A stretch of DNA of 64,000 nucleotides, from positions 71,581,444 through 71,645,443 of the forward strand of contig CAMZMU010000117.1 in the NCBI GenBank assembly GCA_947311845.1, in the 5' to 3' direction. The DNA comes from Poa pratensis. Its lineage: Eukaryota; Streptophyta; Magnoliopsida; Poales; Poaceae. The translations under genes were made by a program, and so were the position numbers. The notes beneath the pieces are model-generated. The model saw only the letters and a program-made list of their open reading frames with translations. It had not been told where the DNA came from and made no database searches. This document shows, piece by piece, positions 32,142 through 42,631 of the stretch (its first letter is position 1; each line of letters opens with the position of its first letter).

Positions 32142-33289
32142 AAGGATAAGAACACGGCCACTACCACTAGTGCTGCTCCCGGAGTGGGGGTATTACTAAC
32201 GTACCGTTTCTTTTCGCTCTGAGAGCTCTCAAACAGTGTTTTGAGAGTCGTTTTCCTCTTTTCCTCCGCCGCCTCGCCGGCGCGCTCCTTGCTTCTCTCC
32301 GGCGGCGCTGCTGCTAGGCGTGGGCTTGGATGCGTCGCTAGGCTTGTGTATAGTAGTGATAGGTCTAGCTTTAGCCTCTGTGCTTTGTTTGCCTCTATGG
32401 CGTATGAGAGTAGGTCAACGGATCTTGGCGGCCAGATCCGTTGCTCCGTGATCTTCTTCCTCCTAGCTGCAGTCCGCCGGTGGCAGGCGGCGCTGCAAGC
32501 GACGTCGATGAAGATGCGCATCTCTCCTAATAAGGTACGCTCAGGAAGCATCGATCTGGAGCTTTCCGGCCAGCTCTGGACTCGGGTTCGTCTTTGTCTT
32601 CTTGATGTGGTGCTCTGGAGGTCAGAGTTCACAGAGAAGAAGAGATCTACCAGCTTTCATAAGGCCGAATCCCTTGTTTTCCACTGCATCTTCTTCGATC
32701 TGCCTCCTCTGCCCAGCAAGGATGCAGAGTTTGATGGTGGATCGGTGCATGTTGCTTCGTGGTGGGGAGCTAGGTTTGGTGGGATTTCTGGAGAAGAGGA
32801 ACTTCTTCTTCTATGCTGCGGTGGATGCGGGAAGAAGAGAAGACGACTTGGATCCGAAGTTCTACGAGGAGATTATTCGACTGCAACCTGCGGAGATCCT
32901 CAACAGCGGCGAGCTCGCGCCTCTGTTATCCATGGCCATCGGGGCCGCTCCGTGCTGGGGTGCTGCTTGCACCACAGTTTCTTCAACCTCCAGGCCGATG
33001 TGCCATATCGGAGGCCCTTCCTCAGTTCCGCTGTGGCAAGATTCGTCTCTCCATCGCCAAGTGGTTGCGTCCCCGGCGATGGCGATGGCGGCCGCTGCGT
33101 CGAGCTGTTTGTTCTCGGTGGAGAAGGACTTGATTGCACTCTTTGTTATTTAGTTAATGTCCTTTTTGTAAAAGCCAGGGACTTGGATGTAATTTTCCTT
33201 TTCTTTGAGGTCCTTGATGTAATTAGTACTCCCACCGTATAATGCAGTCTGGACCCTTCGGGGTCCTTCTCCTTGTTCAAAAAAAAAAA
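32142..33289 (+). mobile_element. Poly(A)-tailed non-LTR retroposon
   Basis: The 1.15-kb insert ends with a 12-A tail and is bracketed by a perfect 15-bp duplication AACTCCCCCGGGTCC (32127-32141 and 33290-33304). A 333-codon open frame spans 32241-33242 without a domain I recognise (no endonuclease, reverse transcriptase or RNA-binding motif). It lies just upstream of the NFU gene. It is probably a non-autonomous element mobilised by a LINE. Confidence 0.85.
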
Positions 33290-33372
33290 AACTCCCCCGG
33301 GTCCCGTCCAGCGTCCAGACAAGAACCGCCTCGCGCACGTAGGAGCACGAATCCTTCTTCGCTCTAGAGGAG

Positions 33373-35891
33373 ATGCAGACGGCAACGGCAACGGCTGCGG
33401 CGGCGGCGCCGTGGGCGCCGAGCCCTTCCCCGTCCACCTCCTCCTCCGCGACCTCCTTCAAGGTTAGGGTTAGCGCCTCTGTTTGCCCTTCCCTTCGGAG
33501 GGAGTCGATTTGGTGGCTCCATCGAGCTGATGTGTTCTCGGCTTGGTTCGCAGGTGGGGATTGGGTCGCCGTGTGGGACCCGTGTGCGTACCTCCTCCGC
33601 GCCGAGGCTGGTTGCTACGCTAGCTCGCCGCCGCCGGCGGCCGCGACAAGGTGAGTCTATTTTTTGGGTTCATGGCTCGGTTCTGCTTGTCTCCCCCCTT
33701 GTTCTTGCGCTGTCTACGATTTCAGATTGGTAGAGAGACGTCTCAAAGCATAAAACTAGAATAATCCTTTAGATGTTACCATGGAATTTTTATGGTGTAA
33801 ATCTGGACAATTTCTTGGCGGCCTAATCGTGTTGTTGTGAGCCTTATCTTTCCATTTGAAGTATGTCTGTTCGTCCTCCAAACTAGATTGCTTGCTCATG
33901 TTCTCCAACTAGGAGTAGCTCGTTTAGGCCGACCCTTTGATTCTAGATGGTATTCAGACTTCAGATAGTGTCATAGCTGAGTGAACTGCAGATGCAAAAC
34001 TTATGGGCTTTTAGTTTTCTGTAGTAATTATGGATGAAAGAAAGTGAATTATAGTGCACCTCATATTGAACCCCTATCCAGACTATTTTCTTTTGTAAGC
34101 TGTACAGCTGTGGCTGTGTAATGTAACTGTAACATCGATCTGTTCAAATACTTATGTTGATATACTCCATAGTGGACATAGGGGGAGCTTGTATAATATC
34201 GATTAACACGAGTACTTATGTTGACATACTTCCAGTGGGTGCTTAGTACTGTAGATCTCTGGAGTTAGTTGATCTAGCTTATAAGCATGTTGTGTCAATT
34301 TGAACCAAGCAGTAGTTCAGTTATTGCCAATCACAGTGGTTCAGAATAGGTACTTGGCATACTAGTATACACTTGCCTGTATTTTTAAAGAAATTATGGT
34401 TTCAGCGTTGAAAATAATGGCTCATCCTTCTCTCGCAGTGGTTCAGGCTATTGCCAACCCAGATCCAGCGCTCGAGCTGCCATTGACTGCTGAAAATGTG
34501 GAGCTGGTGCTGGATGAAGTGCGTCCTTACCTTATGGCTGATGGAGGCAACGTTGTGTTGCATGAGATTGATGGAAATGTTGTGAGGTTGAAGCTGCAAG
34601 GAGCTTGTGGATCATGCCCGGCTTCAGTTACAACAATGAAGATGGGTATCGAGCGCCGTTTGATGGAGAAAATACCAGAGATCGTTGCAGTTGAACCCAT
34701 AGCTGATGAGGAGACTGGTCTTGAATTGAATGAAGAGAACATAGAAAAGGTAATGATTTTATGTCAGTCAAGTAAATTTTGCCGATTATGTGATACCTGC
34801 AGCATTTCGAAAACTTGGAAGAGAAAAGTTTTATGCTCTAGGTCGAGTTGAGTAGAAAACTTCACCCAATTTCATAGTTTTTCTAAAGTGTACTTGAGCC
34901 ATAAAAAAATGTTCAAGAACAACTGAAGTTCATAAATTCATGGTATGCTTCACCCAATTTAATTGATTATATTTTACAAGCTGTGGAACTTAAATTGATG
35001 AAGCTGTTTAACGGATCGTGTTTTGATTAATTCGATTTCGATTAAAAATGTTCAAGAACAACTGAAGTTCATTAATTCATGGTATGCTTTAATTGATTAT
35101 ATTTCACAAGCTGTGGAACTTAAATTGATGAAGCTGTTTGTGTTTTGCGGCTTACAAGTCTTTAAACGTAGGTCCTTGTGGAAATTGCAATGATCTCCAT
35201 AACAACCGCATTGATGATCAGCACTAATTTCTATTGTAATCAAATATTAAATTCTTGTGGGCTGTCAGGACAATTTTACGCATTGATCATCAATACAAGA
35301 ATGTTTGGCTGTTACTTGTTCTAAGATGATTTACACTTTGAGAAGAACAGAGTATTTATATCTGAGGTCTACAGTAGTATTTAGTTTATGATGTGCTAAT
35401 TGCTTGTTAGTGCTTTGGCAAGTTGTGAATATTTTTTGTTTAGCTAGGATATGATTTCGGAAGTTCTTATAGCATTTATTTTTATCCTGTAGCTTCTGTT
35501 GATCGCCATAGTTGTGTGCCTTGTAGAGTGATGAAGTAGTGTTATGTTAACTGATGCCACCTTCTTTCTGCTAGCAATCATATCCGGGTTCCCCTCGTAA
35601 AAAATATATTCTTTAAGTGTTTCACTATTTTGGATAATTATGTGGAGGTAGGAGTATTTGGGAGTGACCAGCTGCTGACTCCTGTTCACTTGTTATCAGG
35701 TACTCGATGAGATCAGGCCATACCTTTCAGGCACAGGTGGTGGTGAACTCGAGTTTGTTTCAATCGAGGAGCCTATTGTCAAGGTCAGGCTTACAGGCCC
35801 AGCTGCTGGTGTGATGACTGTTCGGGTGGCCCTCACTCAGAAGCTCCGAGAGAAGATCCCTAAAATCGCAGCTGTCCAGCTACTGTCATAA
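33373..35891 (+). CDS. NFU: NifU-like iron-sulfur cluster scaffold protein, plastid-targeted
   Basis: Four exons join in frame (33373-33462, 33554-33650, 34439-34749, 35700-35891) to 229 residues. Residues 1 to about 62 are rich in Ala, Ser, Thr and Arg with almost no acidic residues, as in a chloroplast transit peptide. The first NifU domain (about 78-150) contains [14 protein letters not shown] and the cluster-binding [11 protein letters not shown], with Cys119 and Cys122. The second domain (167-229, from [10 protein letters not shown]) has GPAAGVMT in place of the cysteine motif. This two-domain layout with a degenerate second copy matches plastid NFU1/2/3, which assemble 4Fe-4S and 2Fe-2S clusters for photosystem I and other plastid proteins. 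The ATG is the first after a GC-rich leader. The gene looks intact; the exact paralogue number is not certain. Confidence 0.93.
34903..35141. repeat. Direct duplication inside NFU intron 3
   Basis: The roughly 100-bp segment beginning AAAAATGTTCAAGAACAACT and ending AATTGATGAAGCTGTTT is present twice, at 34903-35010 and 35043-35141. The second copy lacks the ten bases around CACCCAATTT. Confidence 0.8.
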
Positions 35892-36707
35892 TCCCAAAAG
35901 CACACTGAGAAGCCAATACCTTACAATGTGAATGTGCCGCTACAGTAATTATCAGGAAGTTGTAATAACATCTGTATGTGTAGCCTCCCAAAGAGCTGCG
36001 TGAATATAAATTCCCGATAGTGATGGCCGATACGGAATGTCGAAAAGGGTGTTCACTTGCTGGATTTGCAAAAGTTTTGGGCGGTACCTGTACAATCTGT
36101 GAATACCACTTCATACCTGTAGAAATATTTTGCAGAACATACTAGATTCTACTGATGTGGTACCTTGCATTTTTTTTTTGATATTTTTGGAGAGTACTTT
36201 ATTCTGCAAACTCATCTGGTATCTAGCTTTGCGCTTGTGGTTTCATATGCTTGATACATATAAAACTTAGGCCTTTCATCACCGAAACTTATTTGTGCTT
36301 GGCGAATACTCAATTTCGTATGCAGTTTGTTCTTTGGTCAGAGGACTTAGAGCAGCACTGGATTGTTATATTGAATCCAGGACCATGTCGCTACACGAGC
36401 AAGCAATTATTAACAGCCAAGAAGAACATGGGCTGAAGAAGCGGGGAACAGATTCACTCCATTTTACTGTACATTCTGGCAGGAATATACCAATTTCTTG
36501 GCCTCAGCCAAGAAAGAAAACATGATTCATATATATTTGCCGACTAATTTCTTTGCTAGTGTTTTAGGAAGAAAAAATGGCTACCAACAGAGAAAGCCAC
36601 GATATTCATCTCTCTGTGAAATCCCCAATCTACGCCTCCATGTCCACGGTGCGTATGATTATCCAAATATCATATAAATAAAATGTACTGGAATAGTAGC
36701 CATAGCA
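35892..36707. other. NFU 3' flank, no gene seen
   Basis: Probable 3' UTR for the first 250 bases, then ordinary AT-rich intergenic sequence. Nothing assigned. Confidence 0.4.
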
Positions 36708-36780
36708 GCACCCGTGGCCTAATGGATAAGGCGTTTGACTTCTAATCAAGCGATTGTGGGTTCGAGTCCCACCGGGTGTG
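36708..36780 (+). tRNA. tRNA-Arg, anticodon UCU
   Basis: The 73-base sequence folds as a standard cloverleaf. The acceptor arm pairs GCACCCG with CGGGTGT (one G-U), the D arm is GCC TAATGGATAA GGC, the anticodon loop is CTTCTAA with TCT at positions 34-36, and the T arm reads TGTGGGTTCGAGTCCCACC. There is no intron and no encoded CCA. A T-rich run (TTCTTTTTTTAT) directly downstream suits RNA polymerase III termination. Confidence 0.95.
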
Positions 36781-38756
36781 CTTCTTTTTTTATATTTGGT
36801 TGACGCTCTTGTATTTCTCTCCCTCTTTTATATGGCAAAGTTTTGTGTTCATTTTTAGATTTATTAAGTATGTAACGCGCTTTAAATTTAAAGAACGCAA
36901 GATCTAATTCCTGCCCGGGCACGATCCGTCTCTTAAAAAGTGCTCACTCTCCGCGTCGTTGGATCGTCATCGCGCGGTGGGGAAACTCTCCTCGCGTGTT
37001 AGGAGTCAAGACTCGTCCAAATCCCATGGACAATTCAATAACAGATTAACAGGATCGTCACTTTTCCCCTTTTTGGTCGTGCTCTACGGAGAGCTCTGCT
37101 TCGCCTCTTCCCCCTCGACCTCTCTCGTCGGCCGGTTTGATCCGGCTGCTAGCCGTCGCATCGGCGGGCGCGATGGAGTGCATGGACTGTGGAGAGAGGG
37201 TGGTGCTGAGATTCATCTTCGCGCGCGCACCCTAGGCCATCCATTTTCGGGGATCGAGCAACGACTCTGCGACCACATTTGGAGCGATGATTTGGTGAGA
37301 GGCGACGGACCGAGAGGAGCATCTACGGAGCTGATAGGTCGTCGACGGCGCTGCACCATCGGTTCATTTTGCCTTCGGATTTCATCGGGTTAGTCACCAA
37401 ATCTCAGATCCATTTCTCACGCCCTGCCCTCTCTGTCTTCTATCATTGGGATACGATGGCGACACCGTGGTGAAGAGCACTCATATGTGCCTCAATTTTT
37501 TGCTGTGCTGGTGTGTGGTGGTTAGAGGGTTTGCCCCAATTTTATTATTAGAGACAACACAACAGACGGTATCTAATCGCTGCTAGGTACATGTTTTTGT
37601 GGTGTTACATGTAGAATTAGTCCAGGCATGTAAATAAGTGGATGGAAAATTTTCACGTTGGAACTAGTTTTTGGTAGGAACTGAAGTGTAGGGGATGCTA
37701 AGCATGCAGTGATGTAATTTGAGTGTGTTATTAGCACTTCAGTAGTACATATAGGGATGTAGGGATGATGATAACCTTCATGGAATGTAGTTTATATGTG
37801 CAGTTCATGCAGTAATTACATTGTTGATCGTTGGAGGACCGAGGGTGTATATTTTTCCAGTGCAGCATTCCATATAATTTATCGGCACAATACTATGTAT
37901 ATTTTAATGAATTGGATGTAAATTTAATATGCATATTTGACATCATGGATGTAAGGTTAAGCAAACAGGGGCCGCATAGCTAACATTATGGATGCATTCT
38001 TAGTAGAAAGGCATATGGAATCATACATCAATATTAGCAGTAGTTTGTGTCTAGTTAGTTACATTTTCGAGGTTTTTAATATCATAACATGATGTAATTT
38101 TAACCCAGATTATGCACTTTTGCATACAGATTTAGGACCAAGTTAGCTGTCATAGATGTATATATTTTGTCGAGTTTTTTAGCATCATAACAGGTTGTAT
38201 TTTCAATCCAGATTATGCACTTCTGCATGTAGTTTAAGGACAAGTACTGTTGTCCTCGTTACATTCTTTTTAGATGACATGTATAAGTTTTTACTTTCTC
38301 ATGTCCAATTCAATATGATTTTTTTAATCCCACCTCACAGATGTATTTTTTGCCATAGGGTTGTAGTTCATATTCAGAATTTGTATGTTGTTGTTGCATC
38401 CATGATTTCGAGATCCTTCTAGGAATATGATGGTGTTTTCATGTTTCAAAATAATTACCGATTTGACTTACACAATTGTGTTATAGATGTCGTTTTTGTT
38501 CAAATATAGATGTTCTCTTCTATAAAATGCATTTATAGATGTAGTTTCTCTTTTGTGTTATAACATGTAGTTTTTCCTCATGGACCAGTGCACCACCGCA
38601 TTGGATTTTCCCCATGGACCAGGAGACCCCAACTCCTCTCTAACATCCAGCCATCGTTGCATTGTCAGCGTCCTCCGCGCTTGTTTTGCCGAGATCTTTC
38701 TGCTCCTTGGTCCCCCGTCTTTTACGTCTCCCATTCTGCTTCTCCCCCTCTCAAGG
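36781..38756. other. Unclassified region with dispersed GATGTAATTT-like motifs
   Basis: No gene is supported. From 37600 to 38600 short motifs of the type GATGTAATTT, GATGTAGTTT and GATGTATTTT recur every 40-100 bases in one orientation. The same motifs return at 43190-43830, beyond a later gypsy insertion, so both parts probably belong to one older repeat interrupted by it. Confidence 0.4.
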
Positions 38757-38776
38757 TGTTAGCAGGCGCTACTGAT

Positions 38777-40570
38777 TCACTGCCATATAAACAACTGCTT
38801 AATGCGCCTCAGTGTCACTGGAATGCCTGAGTGGCCACCAATTGGGCTTGAATGCAGTGCTTCGATCACCTGTTGCTGCAAAGCACAATTGACAGGTAAC
38901 CAGATGCGGCCCTTCTTTCGAATCACACCATCAATCAAGGTGAACTCATTAACTGATGTGCCAGACAGTATCAACTGTTGCAACAAGGATTGAGCTTCGG
39001 CATCTTGCTGATATGCATCCAAAACAGCCATGATCCACGCTGGTTGAGGTTGAGAAATAGCATTAATCGCCATGTCCTGATGAGGTCTGCGAGAAAGAGC
39101 ATCAGCTACTCGATTTTCAACACCCTTTTTATAGACAATCCGAAATTGCATGCCCATTAATTTTCCCAGAACTTTGTGTTGCCATGGAGTATGCAAACGC
39201 TGATCAGCTAAGTGTGTCAGGCTAGCATGGTCCGTGCGGATGACAAACTCCTTGTGTTGTAAATAAGGTCGCCACTGTTCGACTGCAAGTAATATAGCCA
39301 TATACTCTTTTTCATAAGTGGAAAGCCCTTTTGATCGTGGTCCTAGTGCTTTGCTAACAAAAGCTAGTGGATGCTCATGCTGCATCAAGACTGCTCCTAT
39401 CCCCTCATCTGATGCATCTGTTTCAACAACAAAAGTTGCCGAGAAATCCGGTAGAGCAAGTACCGGTGCAGATATCAACACCTTTTTAAGAGCTTCAAAA
39501 GCAACTGTGCATTCAGAAGTCCATATGAATGGTGTATTCTTCTTAAGCAACTGAGTAAGAGGTCTACTGATAGAAGCATAGTTCTTGGAGAATTTCCTGT
39601 AGTACCCCGTCATACCCAGCACACTCCTGAGTTGCTTGATGTCAATTGGAATAGGCCACGTGCGAATGGTCTCAATCTTGGACTCATCGGTTGCTACCCC
39701 TTGTGCTGAAATCACATGGCCTAAATAATGGACACTTTGCTGCGCAAATGAGCACTTCGAGAGCTTCACTTTCCATTGGTTTTGCATCAAGGCTTGCAGT
39801 ATTTCCTTCAAATGTTGCAGATGTAATTCATAGGATTTGCTATACACCAGTATATCGTCAAAAAACACTAATGCACTCTTGCGAAGGAATGGTGCCAGTG
39901 TCCTGTTCATTTCTGCCTGAAAGGTTGCTGGAGCTCCTGTCAATCCAAAAGCCATGACAGTGAACTCGAAATGTCCATGATGCGTATGAAAAGCTGTTTT
40001 GTGCTCATCTCCTTCAGTCAATCTGATTTGATGGTATCCAGCACGAAGGTCGAGCTTAGAAAACCATGCAGCTCCATGTAATTCATCTAACAATTCGTCT
40101 ATAACTGGTAGTGGATATTTACTTTTGACTGTTAATGCATTAAGGTGCCTGAAATCGACACAAGGGCGCCAAGTGTGATCCTTCTTCCGCACAAGGATCA
40201 ACGGGGAAGCAAAATTGCTGTGACTGGGTCTGATAACTCCAGAGGCTAACATCTCCTGTATCTGCTTCTCCACTTCATTCTTCAACTCAGGGTTGAAACG
40301 ATATGGTCTTATCTGGACAGGTCTTGCACCTTCAATCAAAGGAATAGAATGTGACACTTCTCTTCTTGGCGGCAGTCCCTTTGGTTCCTCAAACACAGAT
40401 GGAAAAGAATCCAGAATTGCTTGCACTTCTTTTGGTAACACCACTTCAGTTGTTGTATCAGGATGTAACAAGTGTATCTGAATCATTGAACAAGCTGAAA
40501 CATCAGGCGAATTCCTTGCATGCAAATCCAACGCCCTTGGTGTTGAAATGCTAACCACTTTGCTTTCCAA
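38777..40570 (-). pseudogene. Reverse transcriptase and RNase H of the gypsy element, integrase missing
   Basis: The frame shows reverse transcriptase motifs RPYRFNPELKNEVEKQIQEM, SKLDLRAGYHQIRL, FGLTGAPATFQ and the catalytic FFDDILVYS, then RNase H with VVETDASDEGIGAVL, TYEKEYMAILLAVEQW and RTDHASLTHL, and the chromatin-side VADALSRRP. It ends with the first part of the integrase HHCC finger (HSSPIGGHSGIPVTLRRIK) and is cut at the deletion joint. Without integrase and without a full 3' LTR the copy is dead. Confidence 0.9.
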
Positions 40571-42228
40571 TCAACAAGCTGTGGACTATGTAAAGCAAGC
40601 CAATCCATACCGATAATACCATCATAACCTTGCAATGGTAGGATTTTAAAGGTAGTACAGAATTCCATCTGATCAAACCGCCATTTGCACTGAGGAATAT
40701 AATTAGTGCACTGCAGTATACCTCCTCCAGCCACCTTAACCCTGCGAGGGCAAGCTAGTAGCATCTGTCCTGGGATATCAGCTGCAACCGAAGCACTCAA
40801 AAATGAATTGCTACTGCCCGAATCCAACAAGAACACCACTGGTTTATCTTGGATCCTGCACTGCCAGACAATCGACTGTTCAGGTGCGTGTTCACTTGTA
40901 CTTACATCTGAAATATGCCATTGTTCCATCATCACATTTACATCCATGTCATCGGAAGTATCAGCACTTGCTTCAGAAGATTCAGGATAATTGGCTAAGA
41001 ACTCCATCATTTCCTGTACCACATGTAGCTGTACTGTGGCTTGACATTTATGCTCACGTGAGTAACGCTCACCACATGTGAAGCATAATCCCTTTGCCCG
41101 TCTGTAATTCTTCAAGGTTGTCAACTTATCTTCAGTAGAGCGATTGGAGTCAGAAGTTTTCGAGCCTTCAATCAGACGTCGTTCTTCTGGTGGTTTTGGT
41201 TGAAATGCAACCATTGGCAATGCTCTTCGAGAATTTGTTGGTGGTGCTGCCGTTTGAGGAATCAACCCTTCTCCCACTTCCTCTTGGACACAAGCAATAG
41301 TGTACGCCGTGATGAGGTCCTGCGGCAGTTGCACAGCAACAAGTACTCGAACAGCAGGCTTCAATCCATCAATGAAGCGAGTTACATAATGCAGGGGATC
41401 AGGTTGCTGCTCGTAACCAGACAGTTGGTCCATGATCTCTGCGAACTGATGCACATATTCCTCTACCGTCCCAGTCTGAACAAGCTTGTACAAACGACGA
41501 ATCAGAGACTGATGCTGGCTTCTACCAAAACGCAACTGCACCTCCTGACAAAATTCCACCCAAGTGAACTTGCGGATAGACGACTGAACTGACGATAACC
41601 ATCTCGCTGCTGGCCCAATGAACTGCAAGGACGCCAATCGAACCCACAATTGCGGTGCGGTCTCATACATGTCAAAATAATCCTCACACTGAATCTGCCA
41701 CAGCTTTGGATGATCACCCTCGAATTTAGGTACATCCATTTTCGGCATCCGAGAACGAGAAGGAAAAGGCCGATCAGCAGTATCATCGTGTAAATCGAAT
41801 GATCTCGGAACTGTAGCGGCGGAAGGATTAGGACGGATACCTCGTGCCGGAGGTGGTATGTAGGGAGCCGTAGCCCCTACGCCCAACCTCCGTGTCGTTG
41901 TAGTCGTGCGGTGCCCCTCTGGGCCGGTCTCCGCGTCGCTCACCGAGGCGTGCTGATGTAAATCGGGCTCCTCGGTAGCGCCAAGACCAAGTTGCGTCCT
42001 CAGCGTCGATTCGACGCCGTCGGCGTAGACTTGCATATCCGCGGTGGCCTTGGATACACGAGCGCGCACCATCGGTTCCACCGTGCGCGTCATGGCGTCG
42101 TTGACGGCGTCGGTGACCGATTGCGAGATCATTGCCTTGAGCTCGTTGTAGCGGCGCTCCTGCTGCTCCTCCGCGTCCTTCGTCAGCGTGTCGTAGATGG
42201 CGCGGCCTTCTCCCGTGAGATTCTCCAT
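40483..42228 (-). CDS. Gag and protease of the gypsy element
   Basis: The likely start is MENLTGEGRAIYDTL. The order is a coiled-coil N-terminus, a retrotransposon Gag capsid segment (PKLWQIQCEDYFDMYE, RWLSSVQSSIRKFTWVEFC), a CCHC zinc knuckle CFTCGERYSREHKC, and an aspartic protease with LLDSGSSNSFLSASVA and later GYDGIIGMDWLALHSPQLVDW. The frame then shifts relative to pol around 40500-40560. In related elements gag and pol form one reading frame, so a one-base shift here probably reflects mutation; programmed shifting is the alternative. Confidence 0.85.
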   Translation of the reverse strand: MENLTGEGRAIYDTLTKDAEEQQERRYNELKAMISQSVTDAVNDAMTRTVEPMVRARVSKATADMQVYADGVESTLRTQLGLGATEEPDLHQHASVSDAETGPEGHRTTTTTRRLGVGATAPYIPPPARGIRPNPSAATVPRSFDLHDDTADRPFPSRSRMPKMDVPKFEGDHPKLWQIQCEDYFDMYETAPQLWVRLASLQFIGPAARWLSSVQSSIRKFTWVEFCQEVQLRFGRSQHQSLIRRLYKLVQTGTVEEYVHQFAEIMDQLSGYEQQPDPLHYVTRFIDGLKPAVRVLVAVQLPQDLITAYTIACVQEEVGEGLIPQTAAPPTNSRRALPMVAFQPKPPEERRLIEGSKTSDSNRSTEDKLTTLKNYRRAKGLCFTCGERYSREHKCQATVQLHVVQEMMEFLANYPESSEASADTSDDMDVNVMMEQWHISDVSTSEHAPEQSIVWQCRIQDKPVVFLLDSGSSNSFLSASVAADIPGQMLLACPRRVKVAGGGILQCTNYIPQCKWRFDQMEFCTTFKILPLQGYDGIIGMDWLALHSPQLVDWKAKWLAFQHQGRWICMQGIRLMFQLVQ

Positions 42229-42334
42229 GATCTCAAGCCTAGCAGCTCTGCGAGATCTCGTCTCCAGCCTCGAGATGGTGGGGAAAAAAATTGGTGGAGA
42301 AAAAGGTGGAGGATCTAAGGCTCTGAATACCAAA

Positions 42335-42626
42335 TGTTAGCAGCGCTACTGATTCACAACACAGATGGATGTATCACGAATTCAGAGGAATTGGATTACA
42401 GATCTAACAGGATTCGAGTTCTATTACAAGCAAAAGATAGACCAGGCCGAAGCCGCCTTCTATTCGCCCCCCAATACTGCCGTCGCGTTACGCCTATATA
42501 GCTAGCCCATCCCAGACACCAGCTCAGCTTCGCTGCCAGTCGCTACGAGGATAGCGAGTGCTTTCCTGTCTTGACCTCTTCTCTCTCAGTACCTTTGCCC
42601 GTGGGCCCTCAGGGTCAGTGTTGACA
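42335..42626 (-). repeat. 5' LTR of the gypsy element
   Basis: 292 bp with TG...CA ends on the minus strand. The primer-binding site is directly downstream at 42319-42334. The only remnant of the other LTR is at 38757-38779, with one extra base. Confidence 0.85.
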
Positions 42627-42631
42627 CAAGG

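Larger units (their letters stand above)
38757..42626 (-). mobile_element. Ty3/gypsy retrotransposon with a large 3' deletion
   Basis: On the minus strand it has a 5' LTR (42335-42626, TGTCAACACTGACCC...GCTGCTAACA), a primer-binding site TTTGGTATTCAGAGCC (42319-42334), gag, then protease, reverse transcriptase and RNase H. It stops at the integrase zinc-finger start and jumps directly to the last 23 bases of the 3' LTR (38757-38779). A perfect 5-bp duplication CAAGG (38752-38756 and 42627-42631) brackets it, so the deletion happened inside the integrated copy. Confidence 0.9.
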
